A DNA stretch of 64,000 nt, from assembly GCA_902560625.1 (NCBI GenBank), contig CACEMD010000003.1:53260-117259 (forward strand). Direction: 5' to 3'. Positions 44,033 through 52,381 of this stretch are shown one piece after another (positions within the stretch are counted from its first letter, which is position 1; every line of letters starts with the position of its first letter). The translations under genes were made by a program, and so were the position numbers. The notes beneath the pieces were generated by a model. The model saw nothing but the letters and a program-made list of their open reading frames with translations, ran no database searches and had not been told where the DNA came from. The DNA comes from an uncultured Pelagibacteraceae bacterium (lineage in GTDB: Bacteria > Pseudomonadota > Alphaproteobacteria > Pelagibacterales > Pelagibacteraceae).

Positions 44033-44995
44033 ATGAAACTAAAAGAAATTCTAGTATTCGGTGCCTCAGGCCAAATTGGAAGACATCTCATTAGAAAGCT
44101 TACTAAAAATAACTATAAAGTTATAGCTGTTACAAGGAATTATCATCAAAAAGCATACATTTTAAAAACACAAGCTAATCCAGGTTATTTAGAAATTGTA
44201 GAGTCAAGTAGTTATGATTTTGAAAAACTTTCTAATCTATTTAATAAATCAGAAATTTGTATTAATTTAGTTGGAATATTAACTGAAAATAAATCAAATA
44301 CTTTTGAAAAAATTCATTCTATCTTTCCATCAATGTTAGCAAAGATGTGTAAACAGAATAGTTTGAAAAAGTTTATACATGTATCTGCCTTAGGAATTGA
44401 AAAATCTACTGAAAGCAGTAAATATGCAAAAAGCAAACTAGAGGGAGAAAAATTAGCTCAAGAACATTTTTTAAAAACAACTATTTTAAGACCAAGTCTT
44501 GTATATTCTGTAGACGACTCTTTCACTACAAAATTTTTTTCTCTTTTAAATTTATTTCCAATATTTCCACTTTATCATGGAGGCAAAACCAAATTTACTC
44601 CAATTCATGTATCTGATTTAGCAAATATTATTTTTAACGTTGTTAACAGAAATATAGATGAAAAAATCATTGAGTGTATTGGTCCTCAAGTTTTTTCGTT
44701 CGAAGATATAATTAGAATTTTACTAAGATCTTTAAATAAAAAAAGATTAATTATAAATTTACCATTACCAATCGCTAAAATGATGGCAAAGACCATTGAG
44801 AAAATAATGCCAAATCCAATTTTTACTTTAGATCAATTAAATTTGTTGAAGTATGACAATATCGCCTCAGGCAAATACAAAACAAACTTTGACTTAAATT
44901 TAAATGCAGACTTAAAGTTTGAAAATGAAATAGAAAAGTATTCTTATATGTGGAAAGAAGCAGGTCAATTTTCAAAGAAGGTTTTAAATAAATGA
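44033..44995 (+). CDS. NDUFA9-like NAD(P)-binding protein (atypical SDR)
   Basis: This 320-residue Rossmann protein has EILVFGASGQIGRHLIRKL at the N terminus for NAD(P) binding, LVGILTENKSNTFEKIHSIF, and FIHVSALGIEKSTESSKYAKSKLEGE with the usual YxxxK-like region (YAKSK). The pattern fits the complex I NDUFA9 family in bacteria and mitochondria. It has no nuo genes around it, so a supernumerary complex I role is inference. It ends 4 bases into the next small gene (ATGA overlap). Confidence 0.8.
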   Translation: MKLKEILVFGASGQIGRHLIRKLTKNNYKVIAVTRNYHQKAYILKTQANPGYLEIVESSSYDFEKLSNLFNKSEICINLVGILTENKSNTFEKIHSIFPSMLAKMCKQNSLKKFIHVSALGIEKSTESSKYAKSKLEGEKLAQEHFLKTTILRPSLVYSVDDSFTTKFFSLLNLFPIFPLYHGGKTKFTPIHVSDLANIIFNVVNRNIDEKIIECIGPQVFSFEDIIRILLRSLNKKRLIINLPLPIAKMMAKTIEKIMPNPIFTLDQLNLLKYDNIASGKYKTNFDLNLNADLKFENEIEKYSYMWKEAGQFSKKVLNK

Positions 44996-45243
44996 ATATT
45001 CTCATAATATACCTCTTAGCATTTTCAATTTTAGTTTTTATAATTTTTCTAGCAGTGAGGACTATAATGAAAATTAGAAGTATTTCGACCAATAAAGAAA
45101 AAGATAAAAATATCTCAAAAATTGATGTACAGGATGAAGATTTAGTTTTTAAACTTCAAGAACTAAAAAAAATGCATCACGAAGGAACAATTAGCAAACA
45201 AGAGTTTAAATTAGCAAAGGAAAAGCTTTTAAAAAAAAAATGA
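44992..45243 (+). CDS. Single-pass membrane protein with SHOCT-like tail
   Basis: This 83-residue protein has one membrane helix (IIYLLAFSILVFIIFLAV), a charged linker, and a C-terminal two-helix segment LQELKKMHHEGTISKQEFKLAKEKLLKKK, which is the SHOCT pattern. SHOCT domains are linked to oligomerisation or nucleic acid binding, with no clear role alone. Translation is coupled to the NDUFA9-like gene by ATGA. It ends next to the convergent gcrA without overlap. Confidence 0.78.
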   Translation: MNILIIYLLAFSILVFIIFLAVRTIMKIRSISTNKEKDKNISKIDVQDEDLVFKLQELKKMHHEGTISKQEFKLAKEKLLKKK

Positions 45244-45735
45244 TTATGCAGATTTAATTTTTTTTTCTATAAATTTCGGAACTTCTTCATCTTTATCCAA
45301 ACTATCATCTTTTTTCCCTTTAGGTTGAAAAACAATCATTAAATGTAAAGGACAGTATGAGAATTTTTCTACTGTTTTTCTTCCACAAAAAGATGATTGT
45401 GCTTCGTCGGGATGTCCCTCCATATATTTACATGTATTTTCATTAAGTTCTTCCAAAGATAAATTTTTAGCTGGTTCGAAATTCTTATCTAGTAGTAATG
45501 ATTTAAATCTTTCTCTCCTGCCTTTGCCTTTTAGAGGTTTCTCAACACTATTTGAGGTATTATTTGAAGAATGAATTGATCTCTTCTTAATTTTTGCAGA
45601 AAGATTCAATCTATGAGCCTTTCCAATAACTGCGTTTCTACTTATTCCACCAATAATCTCTGCAATTTGAGAAGCAGTATTTCCTTTTCCCCAAAGTTCT
45701 TTTAGCTTTTCAACTTTCTCTGTATCCCAACCCAT
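45244..45735 (-). CDS. gcrA: GcrA cell-cycle regulator
   Basis: This 163-residue alphaproteobacterial cell-cycle factor has an N-terminal DNA-binding helix-turn-helix, MGWDTEKVEKLKELWGKGNTASQIAEIIGG followed by SRNAVIGKAHRL. The C-terminal conserved domain has NTCKYMEGHPDE and CGRKTVEKFSYCPLHL (cysteine/histidine, possible zinc). GcrA binds sigma-70 RNA polymerase and, in Caulobacter, acts at GANTC sites methylated by CcrM. No ccrM gene lies in this window. It is convergent with the SHOCT gene. Confidence 0.92.
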   Translation of the reverse strand: MGWDTEKVEKLKELWGKGNTASQIAEIIGGISRNAVIGKAHRLNLSAKIKKRSIHSSNNTSNSVEKPLKGKGRRERFKSLLLDKNFEPAKNLSLEELNENTCKYMEGHPDEAQSSFCGRKTVEKFSYCPLHLMIVFQPKGKKDDSLDKDEEVPKFIEKKIKSA

Positions 45736-45858
45736 TATACTATATTTTGTATCTATTAAAAAAATTATACTAAATATTGTTATTATTATTATATAGTCTT
45801 TACAAGCATTATTATTGTCTTTTTAACATTTTAAAAAAATAATTATAAACAATTACTT

Positions 45859-46668
45859 ATGGTTGAATTAAAAAATAAATATAAAATTGGTGTAAGAAGA
45901 TTTAATATAAATTGGATTGGAGTATATTCTCTTTACAAAAAAGAAACATTAAGATTTTTAAATGTATTTGGACAAACTATAGTTGGACCAATTATAACTG
46001 CAATTTTATTTTTATTAGTAATTTCTCTCGCAATAGGCGAGAATAGACAGGACGTTTTAGGTGTAAGTTTTGTTGAATTTTTAGCGCCAGGTTTGATTGC
46101 AATGCAAGTAATTCAGCAATCTTTCTCACACTCTTCATCCTCTCTTTTGATGGGAAAAGTTATGGGTAATATTGTTGACTTAATTGGAGCTCCTCTTTCA
46201 GCTTTAGAAGTAACTTTCGCAATAGTTCTTGCTTCAGTCACAAGAGGAATAATTATTGCATCTATATCAATTGCAGTATTTTCTTTTATGATTGAAATAA
46301 AGATTAATAATTATTTAGTGTTTTCAACTTATCTATTTTTAACTTCATTTATAATGGGTTCAGCTGGATTCATTGCAGGTTTGTGGGCAGATAAGTTTGA
46401 TAATATGGCAACTGTAACAAACTTTATAATAGTGCCTTTATCTTTTCTTTCAGGAACTTTTTATTCAGTAGAAAGACTTCCTGATATTCTTAAATCGCTA
46501 AGTTTTTATAATCCTTTTTTTCACATGATCGATGGTTTTAGATATTCTTTTATAATAGATATGGATGGTTCTTTAAATTTTGGCATAATCTATTTATCTT
46601 TGATATCTATATTAATTTGGTTTATTTCTTATTACTTGTATAAAGCTGGATATAAAATAAAATCTTAA
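45859..46668 (+). CDS. ABC-2 type permease (YadH-like)
   Basis: This 269-residue permease has six membrane segments. INWIGVYSLYKKETLRFLNVFGQTIVGPIITAILF opens the ABC-2 domain, and FIIVPLSFLSGTFYSVERLPDILK with NPFFHMIDGFRYSFI is the conserved second half. No ATPase gene is adjacent; the YadG-like ATPase at 3810-4739, 41 kb away, is a candidate partner. It ends 1 base before argD, so it may be cotranscribed with argD-argF despite the unrelated role. The substrate is unknown. Confidence 0.83.
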   Translation: MVELKNKYKIGVRRFNINWIGVYSLYKKETLRFLNVFGQTIVGPIITAILFLLVISLAIGENRQDVLGVSFVEFLAPGLIAMQVIQQSFSHSSSSLLMGKVMGNIVDLIGAPLSALEVTFAIVLASVTRGIIIASISIAVFSFMIEIKINNYLVFSTYLFLTSFIMGSAGFIAGLWADKFDNMATVTNFIIVPLSFLSGTFYSVERLPDILKSLSFYNPFFHMIDGFRYSFIIDMDGSLNFGIIYLSLISILIWFISYYLYKAGYKIKS

Positions 46669-46669
46669 A

Positions 46670-47836
46670 ATGAGTTCACTAGCAAAAAACTATAATAGAA
46701 GAAAAATTTCATTCAAAAAAGGTAAAGGTAGCTTTTTATACGACAGAAATGGAAAAAAATATTTAGATTTTGTTCAAGGCATCGCTGTTAATTCTTTAGG
46801 ACATTCAAATACTTACCTCAATAAAGCTCTTGCTAAACAATCTAAGAATGTTTGGCATGTTTCAAATGCATTCGAAATTCCAGAGGCAGAAAGACTAGCT
46901 AATAAACTTACACAAAAAACTTTCGCAGACAAAGTTATATTTCAAAATTCAGGTTTAGAAGCCACTGAAGCAGCAATAAAAGTTGCAAAAAGATATTTTT
47001 ACTCTATTGGACAAACTAAAAAAAATAGAATTCTTTGCATTAAAGGCTCTTTTCATGGAAGAAGTTTGGCTACTATATTTGCAAGTTCCGCAAAAAAAAT
47101 GATTGAAGGTTTTGGACCAAAAATTGATGGCTTCGATCATTTTCAATTTGGTGATCACAATTCTTTAAAGAAAGCAATTACAAAAAGAACAGCAGCTATT
47201 ATGGTTGAAACGATACTTGGAGAAGGCGGGATAAAGGTAATTCCAAACTGGTGTTTAAAAGAATTAAGAAAAATTTGCGATAAAAAAAAAATTCTTCTCA
47301 TTTTAGATGAAGTACAGTGTGGCGTGGGAAGAACTGGAAAATTTTTTGCATTCGAGTATGCAAAAATTAAGCCAGATATAGTTCCTATAGCCAAAGGAAT
47401 TGGAGGAGGATATCCAATAGGTGTAGTGTTGATGTCAAAAAAAGTTGCAAAAGGGATAGTCCCAGGTTCTCATGGTTCAACTTTTGGCGGATCACCATTA
47501 GCGTCGAGCATAGGGTATGCTGTTTTAGAGCAAATTTTTAAAAAAGGATTTCTTAAAAATGTTCGATATTTATCTGATTTTTTTCATGAAGAATTAAATA
47601 AGATTAAAGATGAATTTCCAAATGTTGTAGAAGAGGTACGTGGAGTTGGTTTTTTGATTGGTCTCAAGCTTCGTGTAGATCAAAATAAATTTATAAGAAA
47701 ATTAGAGAATAATAGGCTGTTGACTATTAAAGCTTCAGAAAACGTTGTGAGAATTTTACCTCCACTTAATGTTAAAAAAAAAGAAATTATACTAGCAATT
47801 AAAATTATAAAAAGAGTTTGTTTGGATTATAAATAA
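46670..47836 (+). CDS. argD: Acetylornithine aminotransferase
   Basis: This PLP-dependent class III aminotransferase (388 residues) acts in arginine synthesis and possibly succinyl-DAP transfer for lysine. It has GIAVNSLGHSN near the start, QNSGLEATEAAIKVAKRYF, the PLP-contacting LILDEVQCGVGRTGKFFAFE, and the Schiff-base lysine in PIAKGIGGGYPIG. The length is typical. It is followed after 1 base by argF, and the order argD-argF is usual in alphaproteobacteria. Confidence 0.95.
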   Translation: MSSLAKNYNRRKISFKKGKGSFLYDRNGKKYLDFVQGIAVNSLGHSNTYLNKALAKQSKNVWHVSNAFEIPEAERLANKLTQKTFADKVIFQNSGLEATEAAIKVAKRYFYSIGQTKKNRILCIKGSFHGRSLATIFASSAKKMIEGFGPKIDGFDHFQFGDHNSLKKAITKRTAAIMVETILGEGGIKVIPNWCLKELRKICDKKKILLILDEVQCGVGRTGKFFAFEYAKIKPDIVPIAKGIGGGYPIGVVLMSKKVAKGIVPGSHGSTFGGSPLASSIGYAVLEQIFKKGFLKNVRYLSDFFHEELNKIKDEFPNVVEEVRGVGFLIGLKLRVDQNKFIRKLENNRLLTIKASENVVRILPPLNVKKKEIILAIKIIKRVCLDYK

Positions 47837-47837
47837 A

Positions 47838-48767
47838 ATGAAACATTTTTTAAATATAAGAGATATTTCTAAATCAGATTTAAGAAAAATAATTATAGAT
47901 GCAAAAAAAAGAAAAAAAAAAAGATTAAAACTTAATATTTTAGAAATTGATAGTGATAATCCATTAAAGGGAAAACTATTAATACAAATGTTTGAAAAAT
48001 CAAGCACCAGAACAAGACTCAGCTTTTATTTAGCTATTAGACAACTTGGTGGTGGTGCTTTAACCTTAAGACCAGATGAATTGCACTTAGCAAAAGGAGA
48101 GTCTCTTCCTGATACTGCAAAAATTTTATCGACATTTGGTAACGCATTTATGCTTAGAACAGACAGTGACAGCAAACTAAGAGAGTTTAAAAAATATATG
48201 AGCATTCCTATTATTAATGGATTGAGCCCCACATCGCATCCTACACAAGTATTGTCAGATATATTCACAATTGAAGAAATAAAAAAAAAATCAATTTCAA
48301 AATTAGAAATTTGCTGGATAGGAGACTCTAATAATAATGTAATAAATAGTCTAATAGAAGCTTCAGTTAAATTTGGATTTAAATTAAATATTGGCTGTCC
48401 TGAGAATTATAAGCCAAAAAAAGAATTATTAAATTGGGCAAAAAAAAATAACAGTAAAATTAAAGTTTACAACGAAAGTTTTAAAGCAGCTAAAGGATGT
48501 GATGTAATATTTACAGATAAGGTAGTATCAATGAATGATAAAGTAAATAAAAATAAAAAATTGAAAGATTTTAAGAAATTTCAAGTAAATTCAAAAGTAA
48601 TGAGTTATGCAAAAAAAAACGCAATTTTTCTTCACTGTTTACCTAGGGGAAAAGAAGTTTCTAATGAGGTTTTTTTAAGCCAACAATCAAAAGTTTGGCA
48701 ACAGGCTGAAAACAGAATTTATGTTCAAAAAAGTATCTTGTTATATTGTTTTGAAAAATTAAGGTAA
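47838..48767 (+). CDS. argF: Ornithine carbamoyltransferase
   Basis: This enzyme makes citrulline from ornithine and carbamoyl phosphate (309 residues). The carbamoyl-phosphate motif is EKSSTRTRLSFYLA (STRTR). LSPTSHPTQVLSDIFTI is the second phosphate contact, and FLHCLPRGKEV holds the ornithine-binding HCLP loop. It is cotranscribed with argD. Together with argJ (58943) this covers several late arginine steps. The stop overlaps the convergent cytochrome gene by 9 bases. Confidence 0.95.
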   Translation: MKHFLNIRDISKSDLRKIIIDAKKRKKKRLKLNILEIDSDNPLKGKLLIQMFEKSSTRTRLSFYLAIRQLGGGALTLRPDELHLAKGESLPDTAKILSTFGNAFMLRTDSDSKLREFKKYMSIPIINGLSPTSHPTQVLSDIFTIEEIKKKSISKLEICWIGDSNNNVINSLIEASVKFGFKLNIGCPENYKPKKELLNWAKKNNSKIKVYNESFKAAKGCDVIFTDKVVSMNDKVNKNKKLKDFKKFQVNSKVMSYAKKNAIFLHCLPRGKEVSNEVFLSQQSKVWQQAENRIYVQKSILLYCFEKLR

Positions 48768-49280
48768 TTCTTTAGGTTGAGCACTATTCTCATTTAAATA
48801 AAGCATTACAGATGCTCTGTCTTTATCTTTTTTTAAACCTGCAAAACCCATTTTATTCCCCTTGATCCATGATGAAGGTTTTAATAAAAAACCATTCATT
48901 TCTTCCCAAGTCCAATCTTTTTTATAGTCAGATAAAGCTTTTGAATACTTATAGTCTGAGATTGATGCTACAGGCCGAAACATTACTGACCACAATTTAG
49001 GTCCGATATTATTTTTGCCTCCTTCTTTAATACTGTGACAAGCTGAGCATTTTTTAAAAACATTCTTCCCATGATCAACGTCACCCAGGGCAAGAATTGC
49101 CGATATATCTACTGAAGTATCAGCAACAGTTTTTACCACTGATCCCTCTGGGGCTTCAACTTTATAAGCTACAATATTTTCCTCAGTTTTAAATATTTGA
49201 TCACTTATGAAACCTATCCCAAAAAACACCAAAACAACCAATAATATAGCTGTTAAAATTTTTTGAATTTCATACCCCAT
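48759..49280 (-). CDS. Membrane-anchored class I cytochrome c
   Basis: This 173-residue monohaem cytochrome has an N-terminal anchor (KILTAILLVVLVFFGIGFISD), haem motif FKKCSACHSIKEGGKNNIGPKLW (CXXCH), and a candidate axial methionine in WIKGNKMGF. The layout is that of membrane-bound CycM-type cytochromes that link the bc1 complex to the terminal oxidase, and PxLW after the haem motif is typical of mitochondrial-type class I. It is divergent from pheA with a 159-base gap. Confidence 0.9.
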   Translation of the reverse strand: MGYEIQKILTAILLVVLVFFGIGFISDQIFKTEENIVAYKVEAPEGSVVKTVADTSVDISAILALGDVDHGKNVFKKCSACHSIKEGGKNNIGPKLWSVMFRPVASISDYKYSKALSDYKKDWTWEEMNGFLLKPSSWIKGNKMGFAGLKKDKDRASVMLYLNENSAQPKELP

Positions 49281-49362
49281 AATATAGAAATGACGTATAA
49301 CATTAAAAAAGAAAAAAAAACAAAATTTTTATTTCAATTTTGCGTCTAAAGGACACATAAAT

Positions 49363-49443
49363 ATGGCTAAACATTACGTTCAAGATAGATTTTTAATATC
49401 TGATATAAGATTTAAATTAATACACTATAAGATTTTAAGATGA
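49363..49443 (+). CDS. Possible 26-residue upstream ORF coupled to pheA
   Basis: ATG at 49363 is preceded by AAAGGA at 9-base spacing. It opens MAKHYVQDRFLISDIRFKLIHYKILR and its TGA overlaps the pheA start as ATGA. The peptide has two Phe and two Tyr, too few and too spread for a classical attenuator. pheA itself lacks a clear ribosome site, so its translation could depend on this ORF. Conservation is untested. Confidence 0.4.
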   Translation: MAKHYVQDRFLISDIRFKLIHYKILR

Positions 49444-50267
49444 AAATTGCTTACCAAGGAATACCTGGAAGTTATAGCGAAAGCTGTGCAAAAACTAATT
49501 ATCCTGATTGTGAGACAATTTCTTGTAAGACTTTTGATGAGTGCTTCCAGAGAGCAAATAAAGATAATAGCATAAAAACCATAATACCTGAGTCAAATAA
49601 AACCACAGGAAATATTGGTATTGAATTCTTAATCTTTAAGTACAGACTTAATATTTATGCCGAACATTTTTTTCCAATTGAGCATAATCTTTTAGGTTTA
49701 AAAGGTTCATCTATTAAAAGTATAAAAGATGTTTACTCTCACGCTCAGGCATTGAGTCAATCTTCTGAATTTATTAAAAAAAATAATTTTAATGAAAATG
49801 TTAGAGCAGATACCGCTGGATCAGCTAAATATATTTCTGAAACTAATGATATTACAAAAGGAGCAATTGCATCGAATTTAAGCGCAAAAATTTATGATCT
49901 AGAAGTTATAAAATCAAATGTGCAAGATGAAAAAAACAATGTAACAAGATTTCTTATTATGGGTAAAGAAATTAATCAACCTGAACTAAAAGAAAAAAAA
50001 TATATAACTTCTTTCTTATTCAAACTTAAAGATAAACCAGCAGCATTATATTCAGCCTTATCTGGATTTGCATTAAATTCGGTAAATTTAATTAAGCTTC
50101 AAAGTTTTCCTGAAAAAAATTCTTTTTCCTCTTATTTTTTTTTGTGTGAGATAGATGGGCATATCGAGCAAAAAAAAATCCAAAATTCGTTAAAAGAACT
50201 AGGTCTTCACTGTGAGGATATGCACGTTCTAGGTGTTTTTAAGGCAGATAGTTTAAGAGAAAAATAA
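49440..50267 (+). CDS. pheA: Prephenate dehydratase
   Basis: This 275-residue enzyme makes phenylpyruvate for phenylalanine. It is the single-function form with a C-terminal ACT domain. KIAYQGIPGSYSESCAK begins the catalytic domain. DTAGSAKYISE and the catalytic threonine motif NNVTRFLIM follow. FKLKDKPAALYSALSGFALNSVNLIKLQSFP is the ACT start, carrying phenylalanine feedback (ESRP-like LQSFP). No chorismate mutase domain is fused. The 26-codon upstream ORF overlaps its start. Confidence 0.94.
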   Translation: MKIAYQGIPGSYSESCAKTNYPDCETISCKTFDECFQRANKDNSIKTIIPESNKTTGNIGIEFLIFKYRLNIYAEHFFPIEHNLLGLKGSSIKSIKDVYSHAQALSQSSEFIKKNNFNENVRADTAGSAKYISETNDITKGAIASNLSAKIYDLEVIKSNVQDEKNNVTRFLIMGKEINQPELKEKKYITSFLFKLKDKPAALYSALSGFALNSVNLIKLQSFPEKNSFSSYFFLCEIDGHIEQKKIQNSLKELGLHCEDMHVLGVFKADSLREK

Positions 50268-50283
50268 TTTTTTTTGAAGTTTA

Positions 50284-50313
50284 TTGTGGATTAGATTTTT
50301 TTACTGATATAAT
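50284..50313 (+). promoter_or_regulatory. Promoter of ffs/dnaX
   Basis: TTGTGG (50284-50289) and a perfect TATAAT (50308-50313) are 18 bases apart. The expected start, 7 bases after the -10 box, is the first G of the SRP RNA at 50320. This is the clearest sigma-70 promoter I found in the window. Confidence 0.8.
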
Positions 50314-50319
50314 AATATT

Positions 50320-50404
50320 GGGTCAATCAGGTGGAGTTACCATGAACTCCCCTAGAGTTGAAAAACAGCAAGGGTAATGAGTATATTTCCAGGTTGATTG
50401 GCCC
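50320..50404 (+). ncRNA. ffs: Signal recognition particle RNA, small bacterial type (4.5S)
   Basis: About 85 bases fold into one long hairpin. GGGTCAATCAG at the 5' end pairs with TTGATTGGCCC at the 3' end. At the tip, CCC-TAGA-GTT-GAAA-AAC-AGCA-AGGG reproduces SRP domain IV: a GNRA-type tetraloop, a 3-bp stem, and the symmetric loop whose 3' side AGCA matches E. coli. The 5' side (TAGA) differs from CAGG. It lies just before dnaX, a frequent position for this RNA, behind a strong promoter. It binds Ffh to target membrane proteins. Confidence 0.85.
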
Positions 50405-50414
50405 TAAAAAAAAT

Positions 50415-52067
50415 ATGTCTAAAAATTCAAAAGTGCTGGCTTTAAAGTATAGACCACAAATCTTTGAGGACCTTATTGGTCAAGAACTAGCTGTTAAAAC
50501 AATTTTTAATTCTATAAAAGAGAACAAGGTACCAAATGCTTATTTATTTACAGGAATAAGGGGTGTTGGAAAAACAACTATTGCAAGAATAGTTGCAAAA
50601 GCTCTTAATTGTAAAAACGGATTAAAAAACTTATGCAAAGATAATTTTTGTGAAAATTGTGAATCAATTATTAATTCTAATCATATAGATGTATTAGAAA
50701 TGGATGCAGCAACCAGAACATCAGTAGACGATGTCAGAGAACTAATCGAATTTTCAAGATATGCGCCAAGCTCAGCAAAATTCAAAATTTTCATTATTGA
50801 CGAAGTTCATATGTTAAGTAAGCAGGCATTTAACGCACTACTTAAAACACTAGAGGAGCCTCCCGAATATCTTAAATTTATTTTTGCAACTACTGAATTA
50901 AAAAAGATTCCAGTAACAATTCTCTCTAGGTGCCAAAGATTTGAGTTGCCAAGGGTTAAACCAGAAGAATTACTAAATTTTATTAAAAAAATAACAAGAC
51001 TAGAAAATGGGGCCGCAACAGATGATGCTTTAAAACTAATTATAAAATTATCTGAGGGATCTGTCAGAGATGCACTATCATTACTAGATAGGGCACTAAT
51101 AAGTTTAGATAAAAAAAAAATTGATTTAGAGAGTGCTCAAAAAATATTTGGCTATTTTGACAAAACTTTAATCATTGAAATTTTTTCTCATTTATTTAAA
51201 GGAGAGGAGCAGAAAGTTTTAGACTTATATAAAAAAATTTATTCAATAGGTATAGACCCAAAAATATTTTTAAATGATTTTTTAGAAGTTCTTTATTATA
51301 TAAAAAATATTAATACACTAAAATTAGATAAAAATAATTTCTATTTAAATTTAGAGGAAATAAAAGCCTTATCTGATTTATCAGATAATGTTGATTATAG
51401 TACTTTGCTTAATTATTGGCAATTCACCATAAATGCTATGGAGGAAATGGAATTAGTTTCAAATCAAAATATTGCTTTAGAAATGTTCTTAATCAGACTT
51501 TTACATTTAAAAGAAATTAAAGAAAATAAAATAAATATTTCAATAGACACTAAAGATGAAAACGGTTTCAAAAAATTAGATAAATATGAAAATAGCTCAA
51601 GTATATCTAATAGCAGATCAATTAAACAGATTAAAAATTTTAGTCAGGAAGACCGATTGGATACAGAGAATAAAGTTATTGAAGATAATATATCAACAAA
51701 AATAGAAAGTTTCGATAAATTACTTAAAATTTGCAATGATAATAAAGAAATTAAGCTTAAATATGAGCTTGAAACAAATGTTAATTTAGTTCGTTTCGAA
51801 AACCAATTGATAGAAATTTCATTTAACGAAAATCTAGATAAAAATTTTGTAAAAGATTTATCAGAAAAATTATTTGATTGGACATCAAAAAGATGGATTA
51901 TTACCTTTTCAAAAAAAAAAGGTATTATAACTAAAAAAGAAAACAAAAAACAAATAAATGAAAAACTGATTTTAAATGCTAAAGAATCAAATTTTTATAA
52001 AAAAATAATAGATAAATTTCCAGACTCTGAATTGGTTAGTGTTATTGAAGAGGATAAAAATGACTGA
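50415..52067 (+). CDS. dnaX: DNA polymerase III subunits gamma and tau
   Basis: This clamp-loader subunit has 550 residues with an AAA+ domain: GIRGVGKTTIARIVAKALNC (Walker A), zinc-binding cysteines in LCKDNFCENC, IIDEVHMLSKQAF (Walker B) and SRCQRFELPR. The track's start at 50358 would run through the SRP RNA; ATG 50415, after the RNA, is more likely. A long Lys-rich C-terminal part follows. A10 at 51911-51920 (about residue 500) could cause slippage, but its use is unproven. It heads a dnaX-ybaB-recR operon, overlapping ybaB by 8 bases. Confidence 0.94.
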   Translation: MSKNSKVLALKYRPQIFEDLIGQELAVKTIFNSIKENKVPNAYLFTGIRGVGKTTIARIVAKALNCKNGLKNLCKDNFCENCESIINSNHIDVLEMDAATRTSVDDVRELIEFSRYAPSSAKFKIFIIDEVHMLSKQAFNALLKTLEEPPEYLKFIFATTELKKIPVTILSRCQRFELPRVKPEELLNFIKKITRLENGAATDDALKLIIKLSEGSVRDALSLLDRALISLDKKKIDLESAQKIFGYFDKTLIIEIFSHLFKGEEQKVLDLYKKIYSIGIDPKIFLNDFLEVLYYIKNINTLKLDKNNFYLNLEEIKALSDLSDNVDYSTLLNYWQFTINAMEEMELVSNQNIALEMFLIRLLHLKEIKENKINISIDTKDENGFKKLDKYENSSSISNSRSIKQIKNFSQEDRLDTENKVIEDNISTKIESFDKLLKICNDNKEIKLKYELETNVNLVRFENQLIEISFNENLDKNFVKDLSEKLFDWTSKRWIITFSKKKGIITKKENKKQINEKLILNAKESNFYKKIIDKFPDSELVSVIEEDKND

Positions 52068-52377
52068 CTTTACAAATATTTTAAAGAAAGCCAAAGAATT
52101 AGAAAAAAAAATGAAGGAAAGTCAGGAGAATATTAAGAAGATTAGCGTCATAGGCATGTCAGGAGGTGGAGTTGTAAAAGTCACTTTAAATGGAGAAGGA
52201 GAAATGGTTAAGTTAGAATTGTCTCAAGCGCTTTTAAAAGAAGATAAAAATGTGGTAGAAGACTTAATTTTAGCTGCCCACAATAACGCTAAAACTGAAT
52301 TAAAAAATAAAACCTCTGAGGAAATATCCAAAAATGCAGGGGGTTTTGGTATTGGTGATTTTAAATGGCCTTTATAG
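52060..52377 (+). CDS. ybaB: YbaB/EbfC nucleoid-associated protein
   Basis: This 105-residue DNA-binding protein has a helical N terminus (MTDFTNILKKAKELEKKMKESQE) and SVIGMSGGGVVKVTLNGEGEMVKLEL with the family motif. The track starts at 52039; the ATG at 52060 overlaps the dnaX stop and fits the usual N terminus. The dnaX-ybaB-recR order is strongly conserved in bacteria. It probably forms dimers that bind DNA with little sequence preference. Confidence 0.93.
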   Translation: MTDFTNILKKAKELEKKMKESQENIKKISVIGMSGGGVVKVTLNGEGEMVKLELSQALLKEDKNVVEDLILAAHNNAKTELKNKTSEEISKNAGGFGIGDFKWPL

Positions 52378-52381
52378 ACAA

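Noticed and set aside
50358-50414. N-terminal extension of dnaX in the ORF track
   Set aside because: It reads through the SRP RNA hairpin; the ATG at 50415 gives the normal dnaX start.
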